From the NCBI GenBank assembly GCA_036674765.1, contig JARVKI010000051.1, positions 1 to 64,000 on the forward strand: a DNA stretch of 64,000 nt. The letters run 5' to 3'. The notes under the pieces were generated by a model, which was given only the letters and a program-made list of their open reading frames with translations, made no database searches and was not told the origin of the DNA. Both the position numbers and the translations under genes were made by a program. Every line of letters begins with the position of its first letter. Position 1 is the first letter of the stretch. This DNA is from Seiridium cupressi (lineage: Eukaryota; Ascomycota; Sordariomycetes; Amphisphaeriales; Sporocadaceae). This document shows, piece after piece, positions 21,675 through 31,944 of the stretch.

Positions 21675-24112
21675 TCATCTCGCTTCAAGTGTTCCGACCA
21701 AGTTTTCCCACAGCTGATAATCGCCAGGCTCTGGGAAATTCCTAGAAGGGCCAAACCAATTCTCCAGCCAGTCATCAGTGATCTCTTGAGCGGGAGCAGC
21801 AGTCATACTGCCTTGAAGCATGTCGCACGATTCGCCCGTTTCCGACTCCGCTGCCACCAGCCTCTCGGGATCATTTACTCGCTGAGTACCACCCGTTGCT
21901 CGAGACATAGGTCGTGACCGTCTCTCGGACAATCCGGCATCTTGCCTCGACTTCCTAGCACTTGCTATACAGAGCTCAACAACCCTGACTTCAGCCAGGA
22001 CAAACTCATTTGCCCATGAGTCAAGGTTTTGCTTCTCGCAGTATGCTGTCAGGTCTTGGAGAATCCCACTAGTGCGCAGCGAGAAAGGATCGCGTACAGC
22101 TATGATTCCGAGCACCAGAGCACTGCTAAACACTACAACACCAGGGTTAGCGACTCTTTCTCGAAGATGCGAAGAATGTTTTGGGGTGTCGAGTGTCGTG
22201 TTCAGAGAGTCGAAACGCCTGATCAGAAAGCTTTGCTTGTGAGATGCCATTGAGAGGCTATAAGAGGCATGGAGTAAAACCAAAGGTTTCTTACAATTGT
22301 GCATAGCGGCTCCAGCTCTCAGTCGGTCAGCCATAGTAAGGTTGTGGAAACTCAATTTGAGCTTGAGATCTGCACATGCAGAACTTATGCATGCGTCCCG
22401 GCTCTATATCAAATCAGGGTCAGTTATTACTCCTGCGGATAGCTTCGGAGGTTTTGAAACGGGTCTCAGGAGTACGAGACCCTCGAGGCATTCTTGTTAC
22501 GCTCCAAAAGCAAGCCCAAGGAGGAGAGAAAGGACCCAGGAAGTTACGTACGTACTGAAAGCGGTCCGTGATTGATTCGAGAAGCACGTAGGTTCGATGC
22601 AGTGTTACTCGAGCGAAGTGGAATGCCGAGTGAAGATACATCCTCTGCCAGTAGAGGAAAGGTCTCACGTGGTCCAGTGACTTATCTGGATCCTCCAGGC
22701 GAAAGTAGGTCGGTAGTAGAGCAGCCCAATCTACTAGGAGCCTGTCCAGATCCAGTACCTTCTCGTAGGTGCTATATGAGGCGGTTAGGGGAGCTAACCC
22801 AAAGCATTCGTCATGAATACGGCCAACGATGGTGGCGAGTTTCTGCTGGTAGAGGTAGTACACACTCGGTGTCGGATCTTCTTCAGGCTGTTCTACAGCC
22901 ACAGAGGCTTCTTCGTCTGGTTTGTCATCTATCCATATATTCCGTATCCTCATCTCCATGCAAGTTCTGTCGTTCGTAGCAGCCGGACGACCAAGGGCAA
23001 GGGAGACGAACCGGTCCAGGGCATATGCAGCGCACCACAGGCGGCGCCTAGTCTCTAGTACTTTTGGAGGCAGTCTCCAACTTTCTCCGTCAATGTGCAT
23101 TCCTTGCGCCTGTGCGAAACGTACTGAGAACCCACAAGTGAGCCAACTCTCTGTCTTCCTCCCGAGATAGACAAGATACCGAGTTTGAAGGATTCCAGCT
23201 CTTATAGCATCGGGACTCTCCCCTGAGAACGTCATAGCCATGGTCATGGCCGTTCTTGAAGCCCAGTAGAATCTCAAGGACGTTTCCTCGCAGTCTGCTT
23301 GTGCCTCTGGCGAGGCATTTGACGGGCTGTCCAGTAGCTCGCCGAATGAAACTACGATGAAAAGGAGGGCTAGCCATCGGAGATCGATGGCTGTTGAGTC
23401 ATCATCACTCCATTTCCGATTCCAGAACGCTTCGTATTTGACCAAGAAGGTTTCTTCGTGTAAGCTATCATAGATCGGATTGAGCTCAATGAGAAACTTG
23501 TTTAGAAGATTATCAACGACGGGTTTCTGTCGGGGCAGATAGCCTACTAGTTCCCACACATGAGCATATACCCCCTTTTCACTGCGGTAAGCCTTCGCGT
23601 GAGAACTTTGGCGGTGTCTTCTTGCACGAATGCCATTCATGCCAACGGGTAATTGCGGGCTTTCGACATGCATCATGTCAGCAGCAGCTTGAAGGCCAAA
23701 GTACGAGTCTCCATGGTATGTCGGGGCACCTCGAGAATTCCAAAGGCGGCCGACTGTGGCCGGTGCAGGAGTTTGTTGTGTAGCCGTAACATTGGCAGCA
23801 GATATCCCCGCGACAGTTGCAGGCGAAGCCGCAGACAATGGGATAGGTGACGAAACGCTTGGATGGGAAAGCCCTGAGGAGGGCAGATGTCCTGGTAGAT
23901 GACATGAATGGGGGATGAACCGACGGATGCAATTCGAGCAAGGTGTCTTCCGATCACACTGGCAGATTGTGATTAGCAGGATCCGCATACAGGATGAGAG
24001 TCATGCCAACCTTCTGCTTCTGCCGGCGACATTCCGTACAAACATTACTTCTCGTCTGTCGTGGTCGGGGCGGGATAATGGGAGCAGATCGACTAGGGGC
24101 CTGGTGATCCAT
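21675..24112 (-). CDS. Zn2Cys6 transcription factor with fungal_trans domain (putative cluster regulator)
   Basis: Four exons on the minus strand are proposed: 24112-24011, 23958-22552, 22403-22295 and 22132-21675. They give 692 codons (691 residues). The first intron (52 nt) splits the zinc cluster. After splicing the six cysteines stand at residues 25, 28, 35, 41, 44 and 53 (CTEC, KQKC, TPCSNC, HSC), a complete binuclear Zn2Cys6 DNA-binding motif. The middle holds the fungal-specific regulatory domain: a PIYDSLHEETF stretch, the TCGFSVRFAQAQGMHIDGESW motif region and RRRLWCAAYALDR. The third exon supplies YSRDACISSAC. The last carries LVLGIIAVRDPF. Introns two and three are unusually long (148 and 162 nt), and intron three could instead be read through. 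The gene lies 471 bases from a hydrolase gene on the same strand and probably controls it and its neighbours. Confidence 0.88.
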
Positions 24113-24583
24113 TGTTTGATACCCCAATCACTTCCGGCGGATTTCCTACATGAGCCTCGAGAATCTCGTAAACTATTTGTCCCGATTGTTGAGGTTCGCC
24201 GCACGTCCGATGATGCCGCCGGTCGGCGCCGACGCTTACGATAGAGGCCCCCCGCTAACGGTTCACTGGAGCCGCCTACCACAGTTTGAAAGCTTGGCGG
24301 CCATGCTAACTAGAGGCCGTAGCATTGCGATAAAAGATGGAGGAGACCATGATTCAGATGGCTTCGAGCCTAGTCTATCTATTGGTAACGATGTTGAGAC
24401 GAAACGCAATTGGCACAATCGGCCGTTCGTAGATGCCGGTTCAGCTGTCAGTCATGCATTCTTCAGCCGTCCTTATTTGAATTTCCCAGCACATCGTGAA
24501 CAAGGACGTCCATGTGATTCAATTTGGTTTGATCTGGTGACTTGGCATACGTGTCGATTGCTCCCATAAGTGTGCCCGGTCCC
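24113..24583. promoter_or_regulatory. Promoter region of the Zn2Cys6 gene / 3' flank of the FAH gene
   Basis: 471 bases. They contain several CGG-type triplets of the kind bound by Zn2Cys6 proteins: CCGGCGG near 24135, and the palindrome TCGGCGCCGA at 24223-24232. An autoregulatory site is possible but only inferred. No gene is seen in it. Confidence 0.35.
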
Positions 24584-25726
24584 TTATTCCTCAGTCACTG
24601 GATTTGTCAATGTACCTATCCCCGAGATCCACACACGCAACTCAGAGTCCTTCTTCAAGTACAACGGGGGACTGTGGCTATGTCCTATGCCTGCTGGAGT
24701 CCCGGTCAGGATCACTGTGCCTTTCGGTAACGTAGTTCCCTTCCAAATGGTCAGCGTAATCACGTATCCAATTAGAGTTTGAATGTACCTTTGAAACGTA
24801 GGATATGATCTCAGGTACCGTAAATATCATGTCCTTAGTATTGCCCTTCTGCAAGGTGCTTCCTCGGACCGTGGATCCCAATGGTAGGTTTGAGGGGTCT
24901 GGAAGTGCCTTTGCAGAGACTAGTACTGGGCCTAGTGGGCAGAAGCTGTCGTAAGACTTGCAGTATCCCCACTGAAGGATTCCATCCTGCACATCTCTAC
25001 ACGTCAGGTCATTGGCAACAGTGTAGCCAAGGACATAGTCCATCGCAGAGTCGACATCAACGTTCTTGCAATCTTTCCCGATCACTACAGTCAACTCGAC
25101 TTCAAGGTCCACCGCGTTCGGATTCGCCGCAGGTAGCACAATAGGATCCGATGGTCCAATGAGAGCGGTTGAGGGCTTCATGAAGACCTCTGGGACTTTG
25201 GGTATTGTCCCTTTCATTTCGGCCTACGTTCACTTCATTTTAGATGATGTCCGTCGATAGCATTGATGGCCAACTTACTACATGGTCTTTGTAGTTCATT
25301 CCAATACATCTGATTGTTCCAACCTCAGCAGCAATCAATGGAGAAAGGAGCTGCAGAGTTCTGGTCAGCCTGGAAATTTGTTGCGCGCAAATAAGACGCC
25401 TATTACTAGTGGATCTCACCTTCTTAATTGCTGCAATCTCCCCTGTAAAACTCCCTCCATCTTCCAAAGCTGACTTGACGTCCAAGACCCTCGCCGTGAC
25501 TATTTCATTAGAAGCGAGTGCTAGGCCAACTGCGAATGGAGTTTAGCTTTCAGAACACAGGCTTCCAATTTGAACACCCTCTTACTGTCGATGTCGCTCT
25601 TCTCGGGCTCGCCACAGAGCTCCTTGCCATCAGTGGAGATGAACCGAATGAACCGGTTCCAAATCTTGAGTAGAGTCAGCGATTGCTCTTCCCTTTTAAC
25701 GATTGCTGAATGCTTACCGGAGACAT
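24584..25726 (-). CDS. Fumarylacetoacetate hydrolase (FAH) family protein, six exons
   Basis: Six exons on the minus strand join in frame: 25726-25718 (only MSP), 25664-25586, 25529-25420, 25350-25279, 25223-24789 and 24739-24584. They make 286 residues, normal for this family. Introns are 53, 56, 69, 55 and 49 nt. Family marks are IRCIGMNYKDH (79-89), FMKP (104-107), the metal-binding pair Glu131/Glu133 in DLEVELTVVIG with Asp162 in ANDLTCRD, and ILTGTPAGIG (245-254). Such enzymes cleave C-C bonds in 1,3-diketo or acylpyruvate acids with a divalent metal: acylpyruvases, diketo-sugar-acid hydrolases or decarboxylases. The substrate cannot be told from sequence. It is divergent from a carboxylate-type permease, which suggests a catabolic pair. 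Likely cytosolic, as no targeting peptide is evident. Confidence 0.93.
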
Positions 25727-26531
25727 GACGAGCTCTGGTTGTGTAGGCGATTGGCAAACTATCGACAGGCCTCAGGCGTGAATAAGAAGAACTTTATGAT
25801 TGGCTTGGAGAGATTACGAAATCATAAAGGTATATGAATTGACGTATTCCTCGGGCTTCTCTTCATGCGTTTCAGAAGCTCGGAATCACCAGATGTGATT
25901 GAGGATTTATCTGGAAGGGTTGGCTTCGGGCATTTGTCGCCGAAATGCATAAGAACCGCCTCAAACCGCCGATTCTCGATCCCATTTCAAATACAGTGGG
26001 GCATCTTTGCAATCACCGAGTATAATTACTATTGAGCCTTGAATTGTGATTGCGATCCATGCGGTCGCCGGGTGTCAGTTGCCAACGCCAAGAGCTTGCA
26101 GATCCGATAAGATACCAAATGGCCTCCGTAGCGTCGGCGGCGATCGGCGGCAGACTAGGTGCAGTCGGGGAATCCGTACTCCATAGTGACTAACAGTCAA
26201 GATAACACCATCGAATGCCATGATGTTTTCGTCTCTTACGACATCGCATGTTTGGTGCTACGGCTTTCTAGATCTTAACCCAGCCTAAACAGTCAAGCGA
26301 CCAGCCTTCTGTACCGTATCTCTGGGTCGACCTAGCGCAGAAGATAACATTTAGTCTACACTGGTCCGGGCCACATCCACACTAATGCTGGGGTGTGGGA
26401 TATCGTAGGAAGATATCATTTAAACTCGTGAGATATCCGCCCTTTCTCGACTATTACGCTGCTTAAATCGGCATCAAAAGATCCAGGACATTTCCAATCA
26501 GCTGTCAGTAAGTATACCACAGGCAAGCGGG
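25727..26531. promoter_or_regulatory. Divergent promoter between the FAH hydrolase and the ACS transporter
   Basis: 805 bases between two head-to-head start codons. Two TCGGCGG copies in direct orientation, 10 bp apart, stand at 26134-26140 and 26144-26150. They are candidate sites for a Zn2Cys6 factor. Two SYGGRG (CreA-type) matches lie at 25996-26001 (GTGGGG) and 26388-26393 (CTGGGG). These motifs are short and can occur by chance. Confidence 0.45.
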
Positions 26532-28173
26532 ATGGACCACAACGAGAAGCAAGGGCCGCCACTCGACATGGAGCGCGACTTGAGCGATGGCTCTGTCGAG
26601 CAGCAATTTCATATCGACCCAATTGCTGAGAAAAAGCTTCTACGTAAATTGGACTTATGGCTTTCGCCGGTGATGACCATCATCTTCCTTGCCGCATACC
26701 TCGACCGATCGAACATTGGCAATGCCGCTTCCGCTGGCATGACAGCAGACCTGGGTATGAACAGTAGTGATCTCGGAAGTACGTATTGCGCGAGTTTTCT
26801 TTCTCGTTCTTAACAATCATAGGAGATCACACGCTAACTTGAACAATAGATGCCGTTACACTGTTTTATGTAACATATGTTTCTTTCGAGGTGCCATGCT
26901 CCTTGGTGATGAAGAAGTTCCACCCGGGTATGTGAATACGCAGAAACTTCCTTCAAAACTTGTTGCTAACATGTCGCAGGTCGAATGATACCTTTTCTTG
27001 TTTTCTGCTGGTCGATTGTCATCATTGGCACCGGCTTCATCCACAATGCTGGACATCTTTACGCCAGCCGACTCTTGCTCGGACTCTTCGAATCGGGCAT
27101 GTATCCTTGCCTAGCTCTATATCTGACAACCTTCTATAAACCGGCGGAACAAGCACTTCGAATTTCGTATCTTCTCGTATCAGCAGCTCTTTCCGGTTCC
27201 TTCGGCGGCCTCTTCGCATATGCGCTTCTCAAGATGGACGGAGTTGCAGGACTGGAGGGCTGGCGTTGGCTGTATATCATCGAAGGTTGCGCTAGTGTTG
27301 TGGTTGCGGCGGTAGTGTTCTTCTTCCTCCCCGACAACTTCGAGACGGCGAGGTTTTTGACCGAGGAGGACAAACAATTAATGCGCATTCGCGCTGAATC
27401 CAATGCAAGATACAATGGGAAGCCGGATTTTGATTGGAAGGAAGTGAAGAAGGCATTGACGGATTTCAAGCTTTATGTCAGCTGCTGGAATCAGTTCTGG
27501 GGAGACATATGCTCCTTCGGATTCTCGAGTTTCCTTCCCCTTATCATCAAGACTTTCGGATACGACACCGTCACCACGCAGCTGCTGCTGATTCCGGTCT
27601 TCTTCTGGGCAGCTAGCGCTTACATCACGGTTTCCTGGATGTCTGATAGGTGGCAGAGGCGTGTGGCGTTCATGGTCCCGGCCGGCCTTGTTACCGCGGT
27701 CGGTTACGCCATCAATGTCGGAAGCTACAACAGGGGCGCTCTATACTTCTCGACTTTCCTGATAGGGCCAGGAATCTACATCATCCTTGGCTTGAACTCC
27801 ACCTGGCTTCTGAACACTCATGCTGGTTACTACAAGCGTGCCACGGCAATTGGTATGAACCAGTCCATTGGCAATTGCGCCGGTATTGTGGTAAGTTTAA
27901 CATCCCCTGCAATCAGTCCCAGAATTACCATATCCTGATCGGTGCATATAGGTTGGACAAATCTTCAAGACTACCGTGAATGGCAAGTATCTCCTGGGAT
28001 TGAGCTTCTCACTCGGTGCTGTGCTATTAGCCTGTATTGGCCATGTAGTCTTGTATCTATTCCTAAGACAGCAAAACAAAAAGCGGGATAGAATGACCGA
28101 GGAGGAAAAAGTACATGAGATTGAACATGGCAAGGGGGGTGATTTCCACCCAGACTTCCGCTATGCCCTATAA
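26532..28173 (+). CDS. MFS transporter, anion:cation symporter (ACS/allantoate permease-like) family
   Basis: Four exons, 26532-26778, 26850-26927, 26980-27890 and 27952-28173, make 485 residues, the normal size for a 12-TM ACS transporter. The hydrophilic N-terminus leads to KKLLRKLDLWLSPVMTIIFLAAYLDRSNIGNA, the hallmark TM1 stretch of fungal Dal5/Tna1-type permeases. Exon two gives EVPCSLVMKK. Exon three has RLLLGLFESGMYPC (TM4) and the GWRWLYIIEG motif, followed by a cytosolic loop with LPDNFETARFLTEEDK. A second six-helix half follows, up to a basic C-terminal tail. The family imports organic anions such as carboxylates, vitamins or allantoate with protons across the plasma membrane. Its divergence from the FAH gene suggests that it brings in the cluster's substrate; the actual solute is unknown. 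Confidence 0.93.
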
Positions 28174-28688
28174 TGTACCCACCGAAAGAGCGACATAACA
28201 TGGAATATGGCATAACCAGTCCAAGACAAATATAAAAGATGGCATACAAGCTAAATACAAGCTACAATGTCCTCAGGTCAGACGTGACATGGTATAACTT
28301 CTTGCTTGTGAGGAATAATCTGACCGTGAAAAGGTATCCCATCTCTTCAAATTGCATATATAATCGTCTTCCAACCAACTGTAATGAAAATCAACCTTCT
28401 CGGACTAACATCAAGATTCTATAGCACATGTATATGGCAAATATAGAGCATACCATGGAAATTCCCACCCTGTTGAATCTTGCCCTCGTACACTAATGGA
28501 TGTCTACCTTGGATGAGCGATCATTGGCTCGGCCTCGTTCACGCAATTTCGTGACCTAGCTTATGGGCTATCCGATATTTCTATGAAGGAAGGTCTCTTG
28601 TTGTACGATACTGATGGTAACATCAGTTGGGGAATCGACCAGAAATCCCGCAGAACTTATGTGTCCATATGGGCACCGAGGCTGAGCG
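28174..28688. other. Convergent intergenic region, no gene
   Basis: 3' flanks of the transporter (plus) and the glutamine-amidotransferase-like gene (minus). AT-richer than its neighbours. No coding or clear terminator motif was recognised. Confidence 0.5.
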
Positions 28689-29486
28689 CTAATTTAAGCT
28701 TTTTGCCCATTTGGCCACGGTCTGGAATATCCGCAATCCATCATGTTCTGCTTCAGCTCGTCGTAGTAATGTCTCATCCATACCAGTATTCTCTCCGATA
28801 TAACCGGAGTCTCTACTCTTAGGTGACAACAGCAAGAACTGCATGAGCTCTCCACTCATTTCAGGGTGACCTTGAAATGTGAGGATATTCTCATTCTCAG
28901 ACAGCAGTATCTGGCAACCCTCAGCTAATTCGCAGAATCCAGGTGGCGGTGCAGCTACCGCCCGCTGGTGGAACTCGTATAGGCGAAGCGAAGAGGCCCC
29001 AGGTTCAAGAGATCTCTGAAAGAAGTCTTTCCCCGAACTCGTGAGCTTGATCTTTGTCACGGCCAACTATTTTCTTGACGTGTTAGTGTTCAATTGCCAT
29101 TATCTAAGAGGTGTAAAACGTGCCTCTGGCTCCGGCAAGAAATCTAATCTGCTGCCGGAGACGGTTGCAAGGGTCTGGTGGCCCAGACAAATAGCCATAA
29201 TTTTCTGTTTCGTATGCTTTGATAGCAACTCGCGCTCGAATTTTACTAACTGCTGCATCCACGTCGCCTTCGGATCTGGAATGTAGGTACCACCACCTAG
29301 AATAATCAGATCGTAGTATTCATCATTTGAGAGATTAGGAAGCTCCGGAGACAGAAGCAGGTTGAAGAATTCAATATGAGAACCAGGAGCCACTCTGTCA
29401 AATATGCTGCGATAGCTATCGCGCATCATTTGGAGAGGTATAGGATCATCTGTATGGATGAGAATAGCGATTCGTATGGCAGACAT
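28689..29486 (-). CDS. Class I glutamine amidotransferase-like (peptidase C26-type) protein
   Basis: Two exons on the minus strand, 29486-29124 and 29066-28689, give 246 residues, the normal size of fungal YLR126C/gamma-glutamyl-peptidase-like proteins. YDLIILGGGTYIPDP is the glycine-rich strand. The nucleophile is Cys100 in MAICLGHQ, and the His/Glu pair is His188/Glu190 in TFQGHPEM. The intron is the odd point. No GT donor restores the frame, but GAG/GCACGT as a GC donor does, with a CACTAAC branch and TAG acceptor (57 nt). Such proteins hydrolyse glutamine or gamma-glutamyl amide bonds. Without a synthase domain it is more likely a stand-alone gamma-glutamyl or amide hydrolase. It shares a 658-base divergent promoter with the dehydrogenase gene. 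Role in the cluster is inferred from position only. Confidence 0.9.
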
Positions 29487-30144
29487 GATAGCGAGTGCTG
29501 AGTTGGATGTTTCGGATTAGCACAACTTGAGGAGCTTCGAGTACTCTTGCCAATATCACCACTCCCAGTGCTTACACCTCAATCGAGACGGATGGCATAG
29601 GCTGACGTCCCCCAACCTTTGAGTCGTGGCAATGGTCTTTAAACTTGGCGATGGTCAGTGCCTCTCATTAAGGCCCGAAACCATTGAGTCACACGTCGGC
29701 GGTCCTATCCGTACATGTATACACAAGCATCCACTCGACGGTCCAGTCTCCCGACGCTAGGCTTTTTGCTGCGGATACGCTACGGGCTGCATATCTGAGT
29801 CCTCAGATATCGCTTGGCGTTAATACACTTACCATGGGCCGTCATATCTAAACGGTTCCCGCAGAGGGAGCTTGAGTTCGGCGGCGTTACGAAAGCAGTG
29901 CATGACTCAGTAGCCGGCATCTCTGGGGGTCATATACTCGCCGCATCGGCGATATCTACCGACGTGTATCATCACGCCGATCAAGTCCAGGAAGAGCACG
30001 TGTGCAGGTATCTCAGCAGCGCTTACGCTTGATCAAAATACGTATACCCCTATATTGACGTCTAAGTCGGCATCCCCATGTGCGGCGTTCTCTAGGCCAC
30101 ATATGATCATCTAAGCAATTTCCAGTCTCAACCACTACGAAACC
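29487..30144. promoter_or_regulatory. Divergent promoter between the GATase-like and dehydrogenase genes
   Basis: 658 bases between head-to-head starts. TCGGCGG occurs at 29696-29702 and 29878-29884, the same heptamer found twice in the FAH/transporter promoter. It is a candidate binding site for the neighbouring Zn2Cys6 protein. The heptamer also occurs inside several coding regions of the window, so the link needs a test. Confidence 0.4.
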
Positions 30145-31189
30145 ATGGGCTCAAATGCTCCTAAAGCTGGAGGCCAGCACAAAATTGTCTGCTTAGACGC
30201 ATACATGTGTGCAGTTCCGAAGTTCAACTTCCCACATGAATACGTCGAGTTTGACAACACAATTGGAGAGGAACAGACGATCGAGCGTGCAAAGGATGCC
30301 ACCATAGTCATCACGACCCGAGCCGGTCTCACAGCAGAGACTTTTTCCCACTGTCCTCGCTTGGAGTTGATCGCCGTCATGGGGGCTGGCACTAATTTCT
30401 TGGATACAGCGGCAGCTCGTAAACGCAATATCCCTGTGTGCAACTGCCCATCGGCTTCAGCCGAAGCTGTCGCAGAACATGCTTTCTCCCTGTATTTGGC
30501 GGCAAAGAAGCGCATCGTTGACCTGCATCATGCCATTCTCGAGGGAACGGACTGGCCGAGATACATCAGTGGCTTCCGATTTTACGCAGGCCCACCGCGT
30601 GTTTCAAGGCACGAAACGCTTGGCATCATTGGTTATGGCGGCTTAGGTGAGGCAGAGTCGAAGGCGACGCTTCCCTTCATATTACTGACTCGAGCTAACA
30701 GGGAAAAACATTGAAACCATCGCAAAGGCTCTAGGAATGAAAGTTTTGGTGGCGGAGCGCAAGGGGGTACAGGGAACGAACGTCAGGGCTGGGCGGACCT
30801 CATTCGAGGAAGTCCTCAAATCATGCACGGTTTTGATGATTGGTTGTCCTTTAGATGATGAGACGAGGAATATGTTCACTGCGGTAGAACTCCAGAAGAT
30901 GCGAAAAGACGGCATGCTTATCAATGTCGCCCGTGGTGGCATTGTGAACGAGGACGATCTTGTCAAGGCACTCAATGATGGCTGGATAGCGGCAGCAGCG
31001 ACTGATGTCTTTGTTACAGAGCCAGCAACCGCCGACACCTCACCCCTAATTCGAAATTGCCCCCCGAACTTGACACTATCTCCACACACAGCTTGGTATG
31101 CGGATGCCAGTATTGAACGACTACAGGTCATGATAAAGTCGGTGGTTGAAGGTTACGTGTCCGGATCCATACATAATATGGTGAACTAG
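30145..31189 (+). CDS. D-isomer-specific 2-hydroxyacid dehydrogenase (glycerate dehydrogenase-like)
   Basis: Two exons, 30145-30646 and 30702-31189, make 329 residues, the standard length. The 55-nt intron (GTGAGG donor, GCTAAC branch) lies inside the NAD(P)-binding motif and splicing completes it: LGIIGYGGLGKNI, with GYGGLG at 163-168. Catalytic residues are all present: Arg245 in NVARGGIV, Glu274 in VTEP, and His296 in SPHTAWYA. AVMGAGTNFLD (78-88) and the CNCPSASAEAVAEH stretch are also typical. The family interconverts 2-oxo acids and D-2-hydroxy acids, for example hydroxypyruvate/glycerate, in the cytosol. Beside a permease and an FAH-type hydrolase, it may act on a 2-oxo intermediate or product of the pathway. 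Cofactor choice and substrate cannot be read with confidence. Confidence 0.94.
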
Positions 31190-31944
31190 TTAAGGCAGAC
31201 GGGTGGTAGAGCCCAGAATGCTAGATGGATGCTGATTCACGGCACGGCAGCTCAATTTAATAAGACTCCACAGTGTATTGAATTGCTCTATAGGTTAATG
31301 CATAGCTTAAAGCGCCACATTCGTAGAATTATGACGCTTCAGGGCTTCTATGCAGACAGCTCTGGGACGGTTATGAGGGCTCTAGTTGGATTTATGTGCT
31401 TGACATATCTCCCGTTGGATATATCCTTAATCTTCTAGATCTGTTCAAGATTCCGCAGCCACCAAGACAGCTTCGGTTCAATTAATATATTTCAAACATT
31501 TTCTATATACTTGGCTTTTCTGAACTCAAATAAAAGGAGCAATTGGGTTTACGATCGCGAAGCGGGATATTTGCTTCGATGACCAGGCAGAAATTGCGAT
31601 GACTTGCTCTTTCTTTCAAGCAGGCTGGCTCGTAATCTCGGTGAATGATTCGCCATCGATAAGGCGCTTAGCCAAGCAGACCATCATGTAGACGAATGGG
31701 AGGCCGGTATCTAATGCAATGCACTGTAAGGGGATTTTGGGGCTCACCAGAATCTGGACAGCCCCCTGTCAGAAAATGCCATCGCACCAGATCCTGGTCA
31801 GGCCCATTTCTGCATCATGGTGTGTAGACAATCGCAAGTCACTTTCTCGTGCGGAGATGGGTAGCCTTGCGCCTCAGTTCATGTATATATTCTCTCTGGC
31901 TGCCAGTCCGATTTTCGTTACATTTTTCCTCTTAACACAATCGA
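31190..31944. other. Intergenic, right border of the cluster
   Basis: 755 bases with a short open frame of 69 codons at 31229-31438, no motif. Contains the dehydrogenase 3' flank and the promoter of the Clr5-ankyrin gene. Confidence 0.5.

Noticed and set aside
24001..24282. 93-codon minus-strand arginine-rich frame at the regulator's 5' end
   Set aside because: It is another frame over the first exon and promoter of the Zn2Cys6 gene; the spliced frame gives a perfect six-cysteine motif.
21675..31189. Secondary-metabolite cluster
   Set aside because: There is no polyketide synthase, peptide synthetase, terpene synthase or prenyltransferase; the enzymes are of catabolic types.
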